A stretch of DNA of 24,882 bases from an uncultured Blautia sp. (GTDB taxonomy: Bacteria; Bacillota; Clostridia; Lachnospirales; Lachnospiraceae): positions 1 through 24,882 of the forward strand of contig URXG01000037.1 in NCBI GenBank assembly GCA_900551715.1, written 5' to 3'. A model generated the notes under the pieces. That model made no database searches and had not been told where the DNA came from. It saw only the letters and a list, made by a program, of their open reading frames with translations. Shown here in pieces: positions 1 through 8,400 of this stretch. The position numbers and the translations under genes are program-made. Numbering within the stretch: the stretch's first letter is position 1; each line of letters begins with the position of its first letter.

Positions 1-54
1 GATCCCCGTATGGCAGCTATCAGTGATATATTTAGTAAATTTAAGGAGGTGTAA
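1..54 (+). CDS. DUF177 (YceD-like) protein, C-terminal end only
   Basis: Reading from base 1 in frame gives 18 codons beginning DPRMAAISD and ending KFKEV before a TAA at 52-54. A DPR-(hydrophobic) stretch at the extreme C-terminus is typical of the DUF177/YceD family, which normally lies directly upstream of rpmF. The rest of the gene is outside the window. Its last codons contain the AAGGAGGT (43-50) that serves as the ribosome binding site of rpmF, and only three bases separate the two genes, so they are co-transcribed and probably translationally coupled. In E. coli and plants YceD/DUF177 is linked to 23S rRNA accumulation. The identification rests on 17 residues plus context. Confidence 0.72.
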   Translation, partial: DPRMAAISDIFSKFKEV

Positions 55-57
55 CCT

Positions 58-240
58 ATGTCCATATGTCCAAAGAACAAATCATCTAAAGCTAGACGTG
101 ATAAAAGACGTGCAAACTGGAAAATGAGTGCTCCGAATCTGGTAAAATGCAGCAAATGCGGCGCCCTGATGATGCCTCACAGAGTTTGTAAAGCTTGCGG
201 AAGCTACAACAAGAAAGAAATCGTGAAAGTTGAAGACTAA
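58..240 (+). CDS. rpmF: 50S ribosomal protein L32 (bL32), zinc-ribbon form
   Basis: A 60-residue basic protein of normal bL32 length, a component of the large ribosomal subunit near the peptidyl transferase region. The N-terminus carries the conserved CPKNKSSKARRDKRRANW block, and the C-terminal half has two Cys pairs, CSKC and CKAC, that form the zinc ribbon of the C+ form. Many bacteria also encode a C- paralogue used under zinc limitation; none is visible here. The start is fixed by AAGGAGGT seven bases upstream, lying inside the end of the DUF177 gene. An intrinsic terminator follows immediately, so the DUF177-rpmF transcript appears to end here rather than run into plsX. Confidence 0.97.
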   Translation: MSICPKNKSSKARRDKRRANWKMSAPNLVKCSKCGALMMPHRVCKACGSYNKKEIVKVED

Positions 241-252
241 TCACAAAATAAG

Positions 253-284
253 AAACAGAATCCTTTTCGGGGTTCTGTTTTTTT
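253..284 (+). terminator. Intrinsic terminator after rpmF
   Basis: An 11-bp stem (253-263 with 270-280, one T-G pair) encloses a six-base loop and leads straight into a run of T residues to 284. Its position 12 bases after the rpmF stop fits termination of the DUF177-rpmF transcript. Confidence 0.88.
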
Positions 285-309
285 ATCAGATGTTATTGGG
301 GAGGTAACT

Positions 310-1662
310 ATGGAACAGAAGAATCAGATCACAGAAGGAGTAATCTGGAAGCAGCTGCTAATTTTCTTTTTTCCTATTGTGATAGGAACTTTCTTTCAGC
401 AGATTTACAATACGGCCGACAGCATTATTGTCGGTCGTTTTGTAGGTAAAGAAGCACTTGCTGCTGTCGGTGGATCTGTAAATCAGATCGTAAATCTTAT
501 GGTGGAAGTTTTTGTAGGGCTTACTTCCGGTGCAGCAGTGATCGTTGCTCAATTTTATGGGGCAGGAGACAGAAAGAATCTTGACAGAACAATACATACT
601 TCTTATGCTTTTGCACTGACAGTGGGGATTCTTACAGGACTTCTGGGAATCTTTGTCTCAGAGCCTGTTCTCCGCCTTATGAAAACACCGAAAGAACTTA
701 TGGCAGATTCTACGATCTATCTTCATATCTATTTTCTGGGAATTGTGTTTAATGTGGTATATAATATGGGAGCATCCATTCTTCGGGCAATGGGAGATTC
801 CAGGCGGCCGCTGTATGTGCTGATGATCTCCTGCGGTATCAATATCCTTCTGGATATATTTCTTGTAGTTGTGCTGAAAATGGGAGTATCCGGAGCAGCT
901 GTGGCTACTGTTTTCTGCCAGGGAATCAGTGCATGTTTTGTTACAGGGATGCTCATGGGCAGTCATACTTTTACACCACTGAAACTACAAAAGATCCGTT
1001 TTTTCAGCAGATCACTTATTTCTGTTCTGCGGATCGGCATACCGGCAGCTCTGGAAGCCGCCATGTACACCATTGCCAATCTGATCATTCAGATATTTGT
1101 CAATGAACTGGGAACAGATACTGTAGCAGCCTGGGGGACTTTGGGCAAAATAGATGCAGTATTCTGGATGGTGATCAATTCCTTTGGTATTGCCATTACT
1201 ACTTTTGTAGGACAGAATTATGGTGCGGGAAAAACACAGCGAATGAGAAAAAGTGTCAGAATATGTCTTGTTATGTCCTATAGCGCGGCTTTTCTGGTAA
1301 GCGGGCTTCTGTATGCCTTTGCAAGACCACTGTACAGCCTGTTTACAACGGATAAAGGTGTGGTGCAGATTGGCGTTGACATGCTTCGCTTCCTTATGCC
1401 TTCCTATTTCCTGTATGTAGTAATCGGTATTTTCTCCGGTGCACTTCGGGGAGCTGGAAGAGTGGTGGTTCCCATGATCCTTACCTGCGGTGGCGTATGT
1501 CTGCTCCGTATTATATGGATGTTTGGTCTTGTTCCGGTCTATCCGGGAATCAAAACCATTATGCTCAGTTACCCTGTATCCTGGGGAATTACAGCAGTTT
1601 TGTTTATTATTTACTATATTAAAAAGTTTCCAAAAGTTCAAAAACAAGGAGAAGTAAGATGA
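310..1662 (+). CDS. MATE-family multidrug/toxin efflux transporter
   Basis: A 450-residue integral membrane protein, the usual MATE length, with about twelve hydrophobic segments in two related halves. The N-terminal region (PIVIGTFFQQIYNTADSI, then VGRFVG and ALAAVG) is the hallmark of the DinF-like/NorM-like MATE exporters common in Clostridia. The start of the second half repeats the pattern (GIPAALEAAMYTIANL and later FVGQNYGAG). Family members export cationic drugs or metabolites in exchange for Na+ or H+; the substrate cannot be read from sequence. The start at 310 has GGGGAGGT just upstream. The stop overlaps the start of the following ABC-F gene in an ATGA, which indicates coupled expression. 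There is no adjacent MarR/TetR-type regulator. Confidence 0.93.
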   Translation: MEQKNQITEGVIWKQLLIFFFPIVIGTFFQQIYNTADSIIVGRFVGKEALAAVGGSVNQIVNLMVEVFVGLTSGAAVIVAQFYGAGDRKNLDRTIHTSYAFALTVGILTGLLGIFVSEPVLRLMKTPKELMADSTIYLHIYFLGIVFNVVYNMGASILRAMGDSRRPLYVLMISCGINILLDIFLVVVLKMGVSGAAVATVFCQGISACFVTGMLMGSHTFTPLKLQKIRFFSRSLISVLRIGIPAALEAAMYTIANLIIQIFVNELGTDTVAAWGTLGKIDAVFWMVINSFGIAITTFVGQNYGAGKTQRMRKSVRICLVMSYSAAFLVSGLLYAFARPLYSLFTTDKGVVQIGVDMLRFLMPSYFLYVVIGIFSGALRGAGRVVVPMILTCGGVCLLRIIWMFGLVPVYPGIKTIMLSYPVSWGITAVLFIIYYIKKFPKVQKQGEVR

Positions 1663-3497
1663 ACATTCTGAATCTTGAACATATCAGTAAAATATATGGT
1701 GATAAAGTAATCTTTGATGATATTTCTTATGGAATCCACCAGGGAGACAAAATTGGGATTATAGGAATTAACGGAACCGGGAAAACTACTTTCCTAAGGA
1801 TTTTGGCGGGTCTGGAAGAAGCAGATGAGGGTCAGGTCATTACCCAGAATGGGCTTCGTATTACTTATCTTCCCCAGCATCCGCAGTTTCCGGAGGGAGC
1901 GACGGTTCTTTCTTATGTAACACAGGGACAGACAGATAAAAGCTGGAATCCGGAAACGGAGGCGCATATGGTCCTGAACAGACTGGGGATTACGAATCAT
2001 GAAGAAGAGATTAGCTATCTTTCCGGAGGCCAGAAAAAAAGAGTAGCACTGGCAGCAGTACTTGCCAATCCTTCTGATGTGCTGATTCTGGATGAGCCTA
2101 CCAACCACCTGGACAACGAAATGGCTTCCTGGCTGGAAGATTATCTGAACCGTTTTAAAGGGGTGGTGATCATGGTTACTCATGACCGCTATTTTCTGGA
2201 TCGGGTTACCAACAAGATCCTGGAGATTAGCCATGGTAAACTTTACAGTTATGAGGCAGGCTATTCTGGTTTTCTGGAAATGAAAGCTGCCAGAGAGGAA
2301 ATGGAACTGGCGTCCGAGCGGAAAAGACAGAGTATTCTCCGTATGGAAATCGAATGGGCCAAAAGAGGATGTCGTGCAAGAAGTACCAAACAACGTGCAA
2401 GACTGGATCGTCTTGAGACACTGAAAAACGGAGCCGCATCTGTACGGGATCAGACTGTGGAGATTGATTCTGTAGAGACTAGAATGGGCAAAAAGACCAT
2501 TGAACTTCATCACATCTCCAAAAGTTTCGGGGATAAGATCTGTATCCGGGATTTTAATTATATTGTTCTGAAAAATCAGCGGCTGGGAATCATTGGTCCC
2601 AATGGCTGTGGCAAATCCACACTTCTTAAGATGATTGCAGGAGTTATGGAACCTGACAGTGGTGAAATAGAGATCGGTGATACCATCAAGATTGGATATT
2701 TTTCCCAGGAGATCCAGGATATGAACAGCAGCCAGAGGGTTATTGACTACATTAAAGATGTGGCAGAGTATATTCCTACAAAAGATGGACTTATCAGTGC
2801 ATCCAAACTTCTGGAACAGTTTCTTTTTGATTCTTCCATGCAATATGCTCCTATCGAGAAGCTTTCCGGCGGGGAAAAGAAGCGCCTTTATCTTTTGAAA
2901 GTACTGGCAGCTGCACCGAATGTCCTTCTTCTTGACGAAATCACCAACGATATTGATATTCCTACTCTGACAATTCTGGAAGATTATCTGGACTCCTTTG
3001 CCGGGATTGTGATCGCAGTATCCCATGACCGTTATTTCCTGGATAATATTGCGGACCGTATTTTTGAATTTGACGGAAATGGCAATCTTACCCAGTATGA
3101 AGGCGGCTATACGGATTATCTGGAAGCAAAGAAACAAAGGGAAGGAATTAAAGAAAATGAGACTTCTTCTGCACCGTCATCCCATAAAAATACCGCCGGA
3201 GAAGAAAAGAGCAAAAAAGATTCCGTAAAAACATGGAAGCAGAACCGTCCCACCAAACTGAAATTTTCTTTTAAAGAACAGAGGGAATACGAGACTATAG
3301 ATAACGATATTGCAGCACTGGAAGATAAGATATCTGCACTGGATCATGAAATTATGGCAAATGCCACCAATTCCGGAAAGCTTAATGAGCTTACCCAGGA
3401 AAAAGAACAGGCAGAAAAAGATCTGGAAGAAAAAATGGACCGTTGGGTATATCTCAATGACTTGGCAGAACAGATTGAAGCCCTGAATAAAAACTGA
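1659..3497 (+). CDS. ABC-F family ATPase, Uup-like
   Basis: A 612-residue soluble protein with two ABC ATPase domains and no membrane segments. Domain 1 has Walker A GINGTGKT (36-43), signature LSGGQKKR and Walker B/D-loop LDEPTNHLD. Domain 2 has GPNGCGKST near 313-321, LSGGEKKR, and LLLDEITND with catalytic Glu427. The inter-domain linker (about 215-265) is rich in Arg and contains the RSTKQRARLDRL-type block seen in Uup proteins. The last 90 or so residues are charged and predicted coiled coil, like the Uup C-terminal domain. ABC-F proteins act on the ribosome; some protect against antibiotics, while Uup-type members affect ribosome function and replication fork stability. Oddity: domain 2 reads DEITNDID where DEPTNDLD is expected. 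It overlaps the MATE gene by four bases. Confidence 0.92.
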   Translation: MNILNLEHISKIYGDKVIFDDISYGIHQGDKIGIIGINGTGKTTFLRILAGLEEADEGQVITQNGLRITYLPQHPQFPEGATVLSYVTQGQTDKSWNPETEAHMVLNRLGITNHEEEISYLSGGQKKRVALAAVLANPSDVLILDEPTNHLDNEMASWLEDYLNRFKGVVIMVTHDRYFLDRVTNKILEISHGKLYSYEAGYSGFLEMKAAREEMELASERKRQSILRMEIEWAKRGCRARSTKQRARLDRLETLKNGAASVRDQTVEIDSVETRMGKKTIELHHISKSFGDKICIRDFNYIVLKNQRLGIIGPNGCGKSTLLKMIAGVMEPDSGEIEIGDTIKIGYFSQEIQDMNSSQRVIDYIKDVAEYIPTKDGLISASKLLEQFLFDSSMQYAPIEKLSGGEKKRLYLLKVLAAAPNVLLLDEITNDIDIPTLTILEDYLDSFAGIVIAVSHDRYFLDNIADRIFEFDGNGNLTQYEGGYTDYLEAKKQREGIKENETSSAPSSHKNTAGEEKSKKDSVKTWKQNRPTKLKFSFKEQREYETIDNDIAALEDKISALDHEIMANATNSGKLNELTQEKEQAEKDLEEKMDRWVYLNDLAEQIEALNKN

Positions 3498-3697
3498 GAA
3501 AATTGTCTTTTCGAGGGATTCTATGAGAAGATACAAAGGTTTTCTGGAGTTTTTGTTGATTTTCCTGTAGTTCTTTAGTATGATAAAGTTCAGGATTTGT
3601 AAAATCGAATATGATTTTTTAGGTCAAAGTGTAAATTATATAAAAAGAGTATACAAAAACAGGTTAATGACAGATAGATGATGACAGGAGGTAAATT
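3498..3697. other. 200-bp intergenic region upstream of plsX
   Basis: This AT-rich gap is the longest non-coding stretch in the window. It contains a promoter (3556-3584), a short dyad (3601-3618), and the plsX ribosome binding site. No clear intrinsic terminator follows the ABC-F gene; only an imperfect repeat near 3505-3537 without a T run is visible. I see no FapR-like operator and no conserved RNA structure that I recognise. Confidence 0.7.
3556..3584 (+). promoter_or_regulatory. Sigma-A type promoter for the plsX operon
   Basis: TTGATT (3556-3561) and TATGAT (3579-3584) are separated by exactly 17 bases, matching the vegetative promoter consensus at 9 of 12 positions. Transcription would start near 3591, giving a leader of about 105 bases before plsX. 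It is the best candidate for driving plsX-rnc-smc-ftsY-ilvA. Confidence 0.68.
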
Positions 3698-4768
3698 ATG
3701 GCAGAATCAGTAAAAGTAGTTGTAGATGCCATGGGTGGTGATCTTGCACCTGTAGAACCGGTAAAAGCAGCTGTAGAAGCGGTAAAAGAACGATCGGACA
3801 TCCAGGTGATCCTTACAGGTAAAGAAGATGTGATCCAGGCAGAACTTCATAAATATCAGGATTATCCAAAGGACAGGATACAGGTAGTACATGCGTCTGA
3901 GGTAATCGAGACAGCAGAGCCTCCTGTTTTTGCTATTCGCAAAAAAAAGGATTCCTCTATTGTAGTAGGGTTGAAACTGGTAAAAGAGCAGAAAGCAGAT
4001 GCTTTTGTTTCCTCAGGAAGTACCGGAGCAGTGCTGGTTGGAGGTCAGGTTCTGGTAGGCAGAAGCAAAGGCGTAGAACGTCCGCCTCTTGCACCCCTGA
4101 TTCCGACTATTGACGGAGTTTCTCTTTTGATTGACTGTGGTGCTAATGTAGATGCGAGGCCATCCCATCTGGTGCAGTTTGCCAAAATGGGTTCTATTTA
4201 TATGGAACATGTTGTGGGAATCAAGAATCCCCGGGTTGCTATTGTAAATAACGGTGCAGAAGAAGAGAAGGGGAATGCACTGGTAAAAGAAACTTTTCCT
4301 CTTCTGAAAGAAGTAGAAGGTATCAACTTCATCGGCAGTATTGAAGCAAGAGACATTCCGGCAGGTTATGCGGATGTTGTAGTATGTGAAGCCTTTGTAG
4401 GAAATGTTATTCTGAAGCTTTATGAGGGTGTAGGCAGTGCTCTGGTGAAGAAGATCAAAGCAGGAATGATGAAAGATATGAGAAGCAAGATTGGAGCCCT
4501 TCTTGTGAAACCAGCCCTGAAGGAAACTCTGAAAGACTTTGATGCATCCGAATATGGCGGCGCACCGCTTCTGGGTCTGAAAGGTCTTGTAGTTAAGACA
4601 CATGGAAGTGCCAAATCAAAAGAAATCCGTCATGCGATCTATCAGTGTGTACAGTTCAAACAGCAGAAGATCAATGAGAAGATTGCTGAACGTATCCAGC
4701 CGGTACATTTTGACGTACCGGAAAAAATCGTAAAAGAAAAACCAGAAAAAGAAGGAAAAGAATTATGA
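3698..4768 (+). CDS. plsX: Phosphate acyltransferase PlsX
   Basis: This 356-residue protein makes acyl-phosphate from acyl-ACP, the first step of phosphatidic acid synthesis with PlsY and PlsC. The N-terminal DAMGGD (10-15) is diagnostic of PlsX, as are SSGSTGAVLVGG, DCGAN and the NGAEEEKGN region. It is slightly longer than the usual 330-345 residues because of a charged Lys/Glu-rich tail. The start follows CAGGAGGT. The stop overlaps the rnc start in an ATGA. Elsewhere acpP often sits between plsX and rnc; here it is absent. Regulation is probably through the promoter at 3556-3584. Confidence 0.97.
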   Translation: MAESVKVVVDAMGGDLAPVEPVKAAVEAVKERSDIQVILTGKEDVIQAELHKYQDYPKDRIQVVHASEVIETAEPPVFAIRKKKDSSIVVGLKLVKEQKADAFVSSGSTGAVLVGGQVLVGRSKGVERPPLAPLIPTIDGVSLLIDCGANVDARPSHLVQFAKMGSIYMEHVVGIKNPRVAIVNNGAEEEKGNALVKETFPLLKEVEGINFIGSIEARDIPAGYADVVVCEAFVGNVILKLYEGVGSALVKKIKAGMMKDMRSKIGALLVKPALKETLKDFDASEYGGAPLLGLKGLVVKTHGSAKSKEIRHAIYQCVQFKQQKINEKIAERIQPVHFDVPEKIVKEKPEKEGKEL

Positions 4769-5475
4769 CACAGATGGAAGAAGTGGAAAAAATCATTCAT
4801 TATACATTCAAAAACAAGAAACTACTGAAACAGGCTCTCACCCACAGCTCCTACGCAAACGAAAAAAAACTTGGAAAACTGGGCTGCAATGAACGTCTGG
4901 AATTTCTGGGTGATGCAGTTCTGGAACTGATCAGCAGCGATTTTCTTTATAAACGCTTTGATCAGGTTCCGGAAGGTGAACTTACCAAAAAGAGAGCAAG
5001 CCTTGTATGTGAGCCAAGCCTTGCTTACTGTGCAAGACAGTTTGGACTGCCTGAATTCCTTCTCCTTGGAAAGGGAGAAAACATGACCGGTGGCAGAAAC
5101 AGGGATTCTATTGTATCTGATGCTACAGAAGCATTGTTGGGTGCAATTTATCTTGACGGTGGTTTTGCTAACGCAAAAGAGTTCGTCCTGAAATTTATCC
5201 TGAATGATATTGAGCGCAAACAGCTCTTTTATGATAGCAAGACCATCCTGCAGGAAATGGTACAGGAAAATGGAATTCAGCCTATTGAATATGTGCTGAC
5301 AGAAGAAAGCGGTCCTGACCATGACAAACAGTTTACTGTGGAAGTACACATTAATGGCGTGGCTGCAGGAAAGGGAACCGGACATACCAAAAAGGCAGCA
5401 GAACAGGCAGCTGCTTACCAGGCCATCCGCAAAGCTCAGAAAGATGCTTCACCGGAAATATCCGGCGAAAAATAA
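4765..5475 (+). CDS. rnc: Ribonuclease III
   Basis: A 236-residue double-strand-specific endoribonuclease that processes rRNA precursors and structured mRNAs. The catalytic domain carries the signature ERLEFLGDAVL with the metal-binding residues Glu46 and Asp50, and the second acidic pair Asp119 and Glu122 in SDATEALLGA. A C-terminal double-stranded RNA-binding domain spans about 155-225, including the GKGTGHTKKAAEQAAA segment. Length and domain order are standard. It overlaps plsX by four bases and lies 15 bases ahead of smc, the same order as in Bacillus. Confidence 0.98.
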   Translation: MTQMEEVEKIIHYTFKNKKLLKQALTHSSYANEKKLGKLGCNERLEFLGDAVLELISSDFLYKRFDQVPEGELTKKRASLVCEPSLAYCARQFGLPEFLLLGKGENMTGGRNRDSIVSDATEALLGAIYLDGGFANAKEFVLKFILNDIERKQLFYDSKTILQEMVQENGIQPIEYVLTEESGPDHDKQFTVEVHINGVAAGKGTGHTKKAAEQAAAYQAIRKAQKDASPEISGEK

Positions 5476-5490
5476 AACAGCAGGTGAAAC

Positions 5491-8400
5491 ATGTATTTAA
5501 AAAATATTGAAGTATATGGTTTCAAATCATTTGCACAGAAGATCAATTTTGAATTTCATAATGGAATTACAGGTATTGTAGGACCCAATGGAAGTGGCAA
5601 AAGTAACGTTGGTGATGCAGTTCGCTGGGTTCTGGGAGAACAGAGTGCCAAGCAGCTGCGTGGCGGTAATATGCAGGACGTTATTTTTTCCGGAACAGAA
5701 AACCGAAAACCTCTGAGTTTTGCTTCTGTGTCAATTACTCTGGACAATGGTGACCATAAACTTCCGGTAGACTTTAATGAAGTTACGGTTACCAGAAGAC
5801 TGTATCGTTCCGGCGAAAGTGAATATCTGATCAACGGCAGTGGATGCAGACTGAAAGATATCCAAGAAATGTTTTATGATACCGGTATCGGAAAAGAAGG
5901 ATATTCCATTATCGGACAGGGACAGATTGACAAAATTCTCAGCGGTAAACCGGAAGAGCGAAGAGAGTTGTTTGATGAAGCTGCCGGGATTGTTAAATTT
6001 AAACGAAGAAAAAACACCACTCTCAAAAAACTGGAAGAAGAAAAACAGAATCTTGTCCGGGTAACAGACATTCTCAGCGAACTTACCAAACAGCTGGAAC
6101 CTCTGGAGAAACAATCTGAAACAGCAAGAGTTTATCTGGCAAAAAGGGATGAACTCAGGGAACTGGACGTGAACCTTTTTCTTTTGGAAAATGAAGAAAA
6201 CGGAAAAAAATTAAAAGAACTGGAGCAAATTCTGAAACAGACCCAGAAAGAACTGGGTGAAGCACAGAATGCCTATGACCAGACCAAGGTAGAATACGAA
6301 CGTCTGGAACAGGAACTGGAATCCTTAAATACCAGACTGGATGAACTGAAAGAACAGCAGCAAGAGAATGCTCTTCAGAAACAGCAGTATGAAAGTCAGA
6401 GACAGATCCTGGAAGAACAGATTCTTTCAGGCAGACAGAACTGTGAACATTACCAGTCACGTCTTTCTGTACTGAAAGATGAACTGGCACAGAGGGAGCA
6501 GCAGAAAGAAGAACTGACTGGACAGAAAAATGATTTGCATACCAGTCTGAAATCGATCACAGAGAAATTACATACAGAAGAGAAGCATCTGGAATTAATT
6601 ACTGTCAATGTAGAAGAGTGCAGCAATGCTGTGGAGGAAGGCAAAAACGAGATTATCGAAATCCTGAACAGTCGTGCCACAACCAAGGGTAAAGCACAGC
6701 GTTTTGATGCCATGATGGAACAACTGGATATTCGTAAGGCAGAGATCAGTCAGAAGATTCTCCGACTGAAAAGTGAAGAAGCAGAACTTGCAGAAGAAAA
6801 AAATAAAATTTCCTTGAAATTTAATAAGATTTCTGATGTGATCCAGTCTATGAATGACGAATGTGTTCGACTGGAAAAAGAGATTTATGAGATTCAGGAT
6901 CAGCTGAAAAAACAGAATTCCCAGATGGAGATCGGTCAGACTGCTTATCACAGAGAAGCATCCCGTCTGGAATCTCTCAAAAACATCACGGAACGTTATG
7001 ACGGATATGGCAACAGTATCCGGCGTGTTATGGAACAGAAATCCCGGGAACCTGGTATCCGGGGCGTAGTGGCTGATATCATTCATGTTGATAAAGACTA
7101 CGAAATTGCCATTGAGACAGCACTGGGAGGCAGCATCCAGAATATTGTCACCGATAATGAACAGACTGCCAAAAAAATGATCGAATTTCTGAAAAAGAAC
7201 CGATATGGCAGGGCCACATTCCTTCCACTTTCCAATATGAGTGCCAGAGGAGGGATTTCCCAGAAAGAGGTTTTGAGAGAACCTGGTGTCATTGGTACAG
7301 CCAACACACTGGTACAGGCAGATCCGGAATATGCAGGACTTGTTCAGTATCTTTTGGGAAGAGTTCTGGTAGTGGATCATATTGACCACGCCATTGCCAT
7401 TGGCAAAAAATACAGACATAGCCTCCGGATGGTTACCGTTGAAGGAGAATCTCTGAATCCTGGCGGTTCCATGACCGGTGGTGCCTTCCGAAATAACAGC
7501 AATCTTCTGGGAAGACGAAGAGAGATTGAAGAACTGGAAAGAAGTGTGAGACAGCTGAAAAAAGAGCTGGAAGAAATGCAGCATTCTATTTCAGAGAACC
7601 GGAGCAGACGTAATGTGCTGCGGGATACGATCGCAGATATCCAGGAAAAACTTCGTCAGCAGTATATTGCACAGAACACCGCCAAGGTGAATCTGGAACA
7701 GCTGGAAGAAAAAGAAAAAGAAATCCAGAGAAGTTATCTCAACATTGACAGGGATCAGGCAGCTCTTCGCCAGCAGGTAGGTGAGATCAGGGAGGACCAT
7801 TCTTCCATTGCCAGAGAGTTGGAAGCATCCCAGAGAGATGAAAAAGAGCTGGAGACTTTTATTGATACCAAACAAAAAGAACTGGAAGAGTGGAAAGAAG
7901 AAGAAGCATCCCAGATCAAGGAACTGGAACAGATTCGTCTGGAAAAATCCACACTGGAACAGCAGCAGAACTTCCTTCAGGAAAATCTGGACCGTCTTAT
8001 GTCTGAGACAGACAGTTTTCATAAAGAAGCAGAAGAATTAAGAGAAAATCTTCTGAATAGTAAAGAAGAGATCCATGAGAAAGAGCAGGGAATCCAGAGT
8101 CTGAAAGATGCTTCCGGTGAATGTGCAAAACTGGAAGAACAGCTTAAGGAGAGAAGAGAAAACTGTCAGAAAGAAAAAGAAGAAAAGACAGTAAGTCACA
8201 AGTCTTTTTTTGAAAAAAGGGATCATCTTTCCGAAAAAACAACTCTTCTGGACAAAGAATGTTACCGTCTGAAAAACCAGACAGAAAAACTGGAAGAACA
8301 GAGGGAGAGCCAGATCAGTTATATGTGGGAGGAATACGAGATTACTCCCAATAATGCACTTTCCTACAGAAATGAGACAATGACTGACAGCCTGGTGATC

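Noticed and set aside
1794..3137. A 447-codon open frame on the - strand opposite the ABC-F gene
   Set aside because: It is Cys/Phe/His-rich without any family resemblance and lies wholly opposite a clear ABC-F gene, so it is a codon-bias shadow. The other long antisense frames, for example opposite smc (6595-7584) and ffh (14683-15594), are rejected for the same reason.
1659..3497. ABC-F gene as an antibiotic-resistance determinant
   Set aside because: The RSTKQRARLDRL-type linker and charged C-terminal coiled coil point to the Uup group, and no leader peptide or attenuator of the kind found before resistance ABC-F genes is seen, as it overlaps the MATE gene.
3498..3697. FapR operator upstream of plsX
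   Set aside because: I looked for the TTAGTACCTAGTCTTAAT-type palindrome and found nothing close; only an unrelated short dyad is present.
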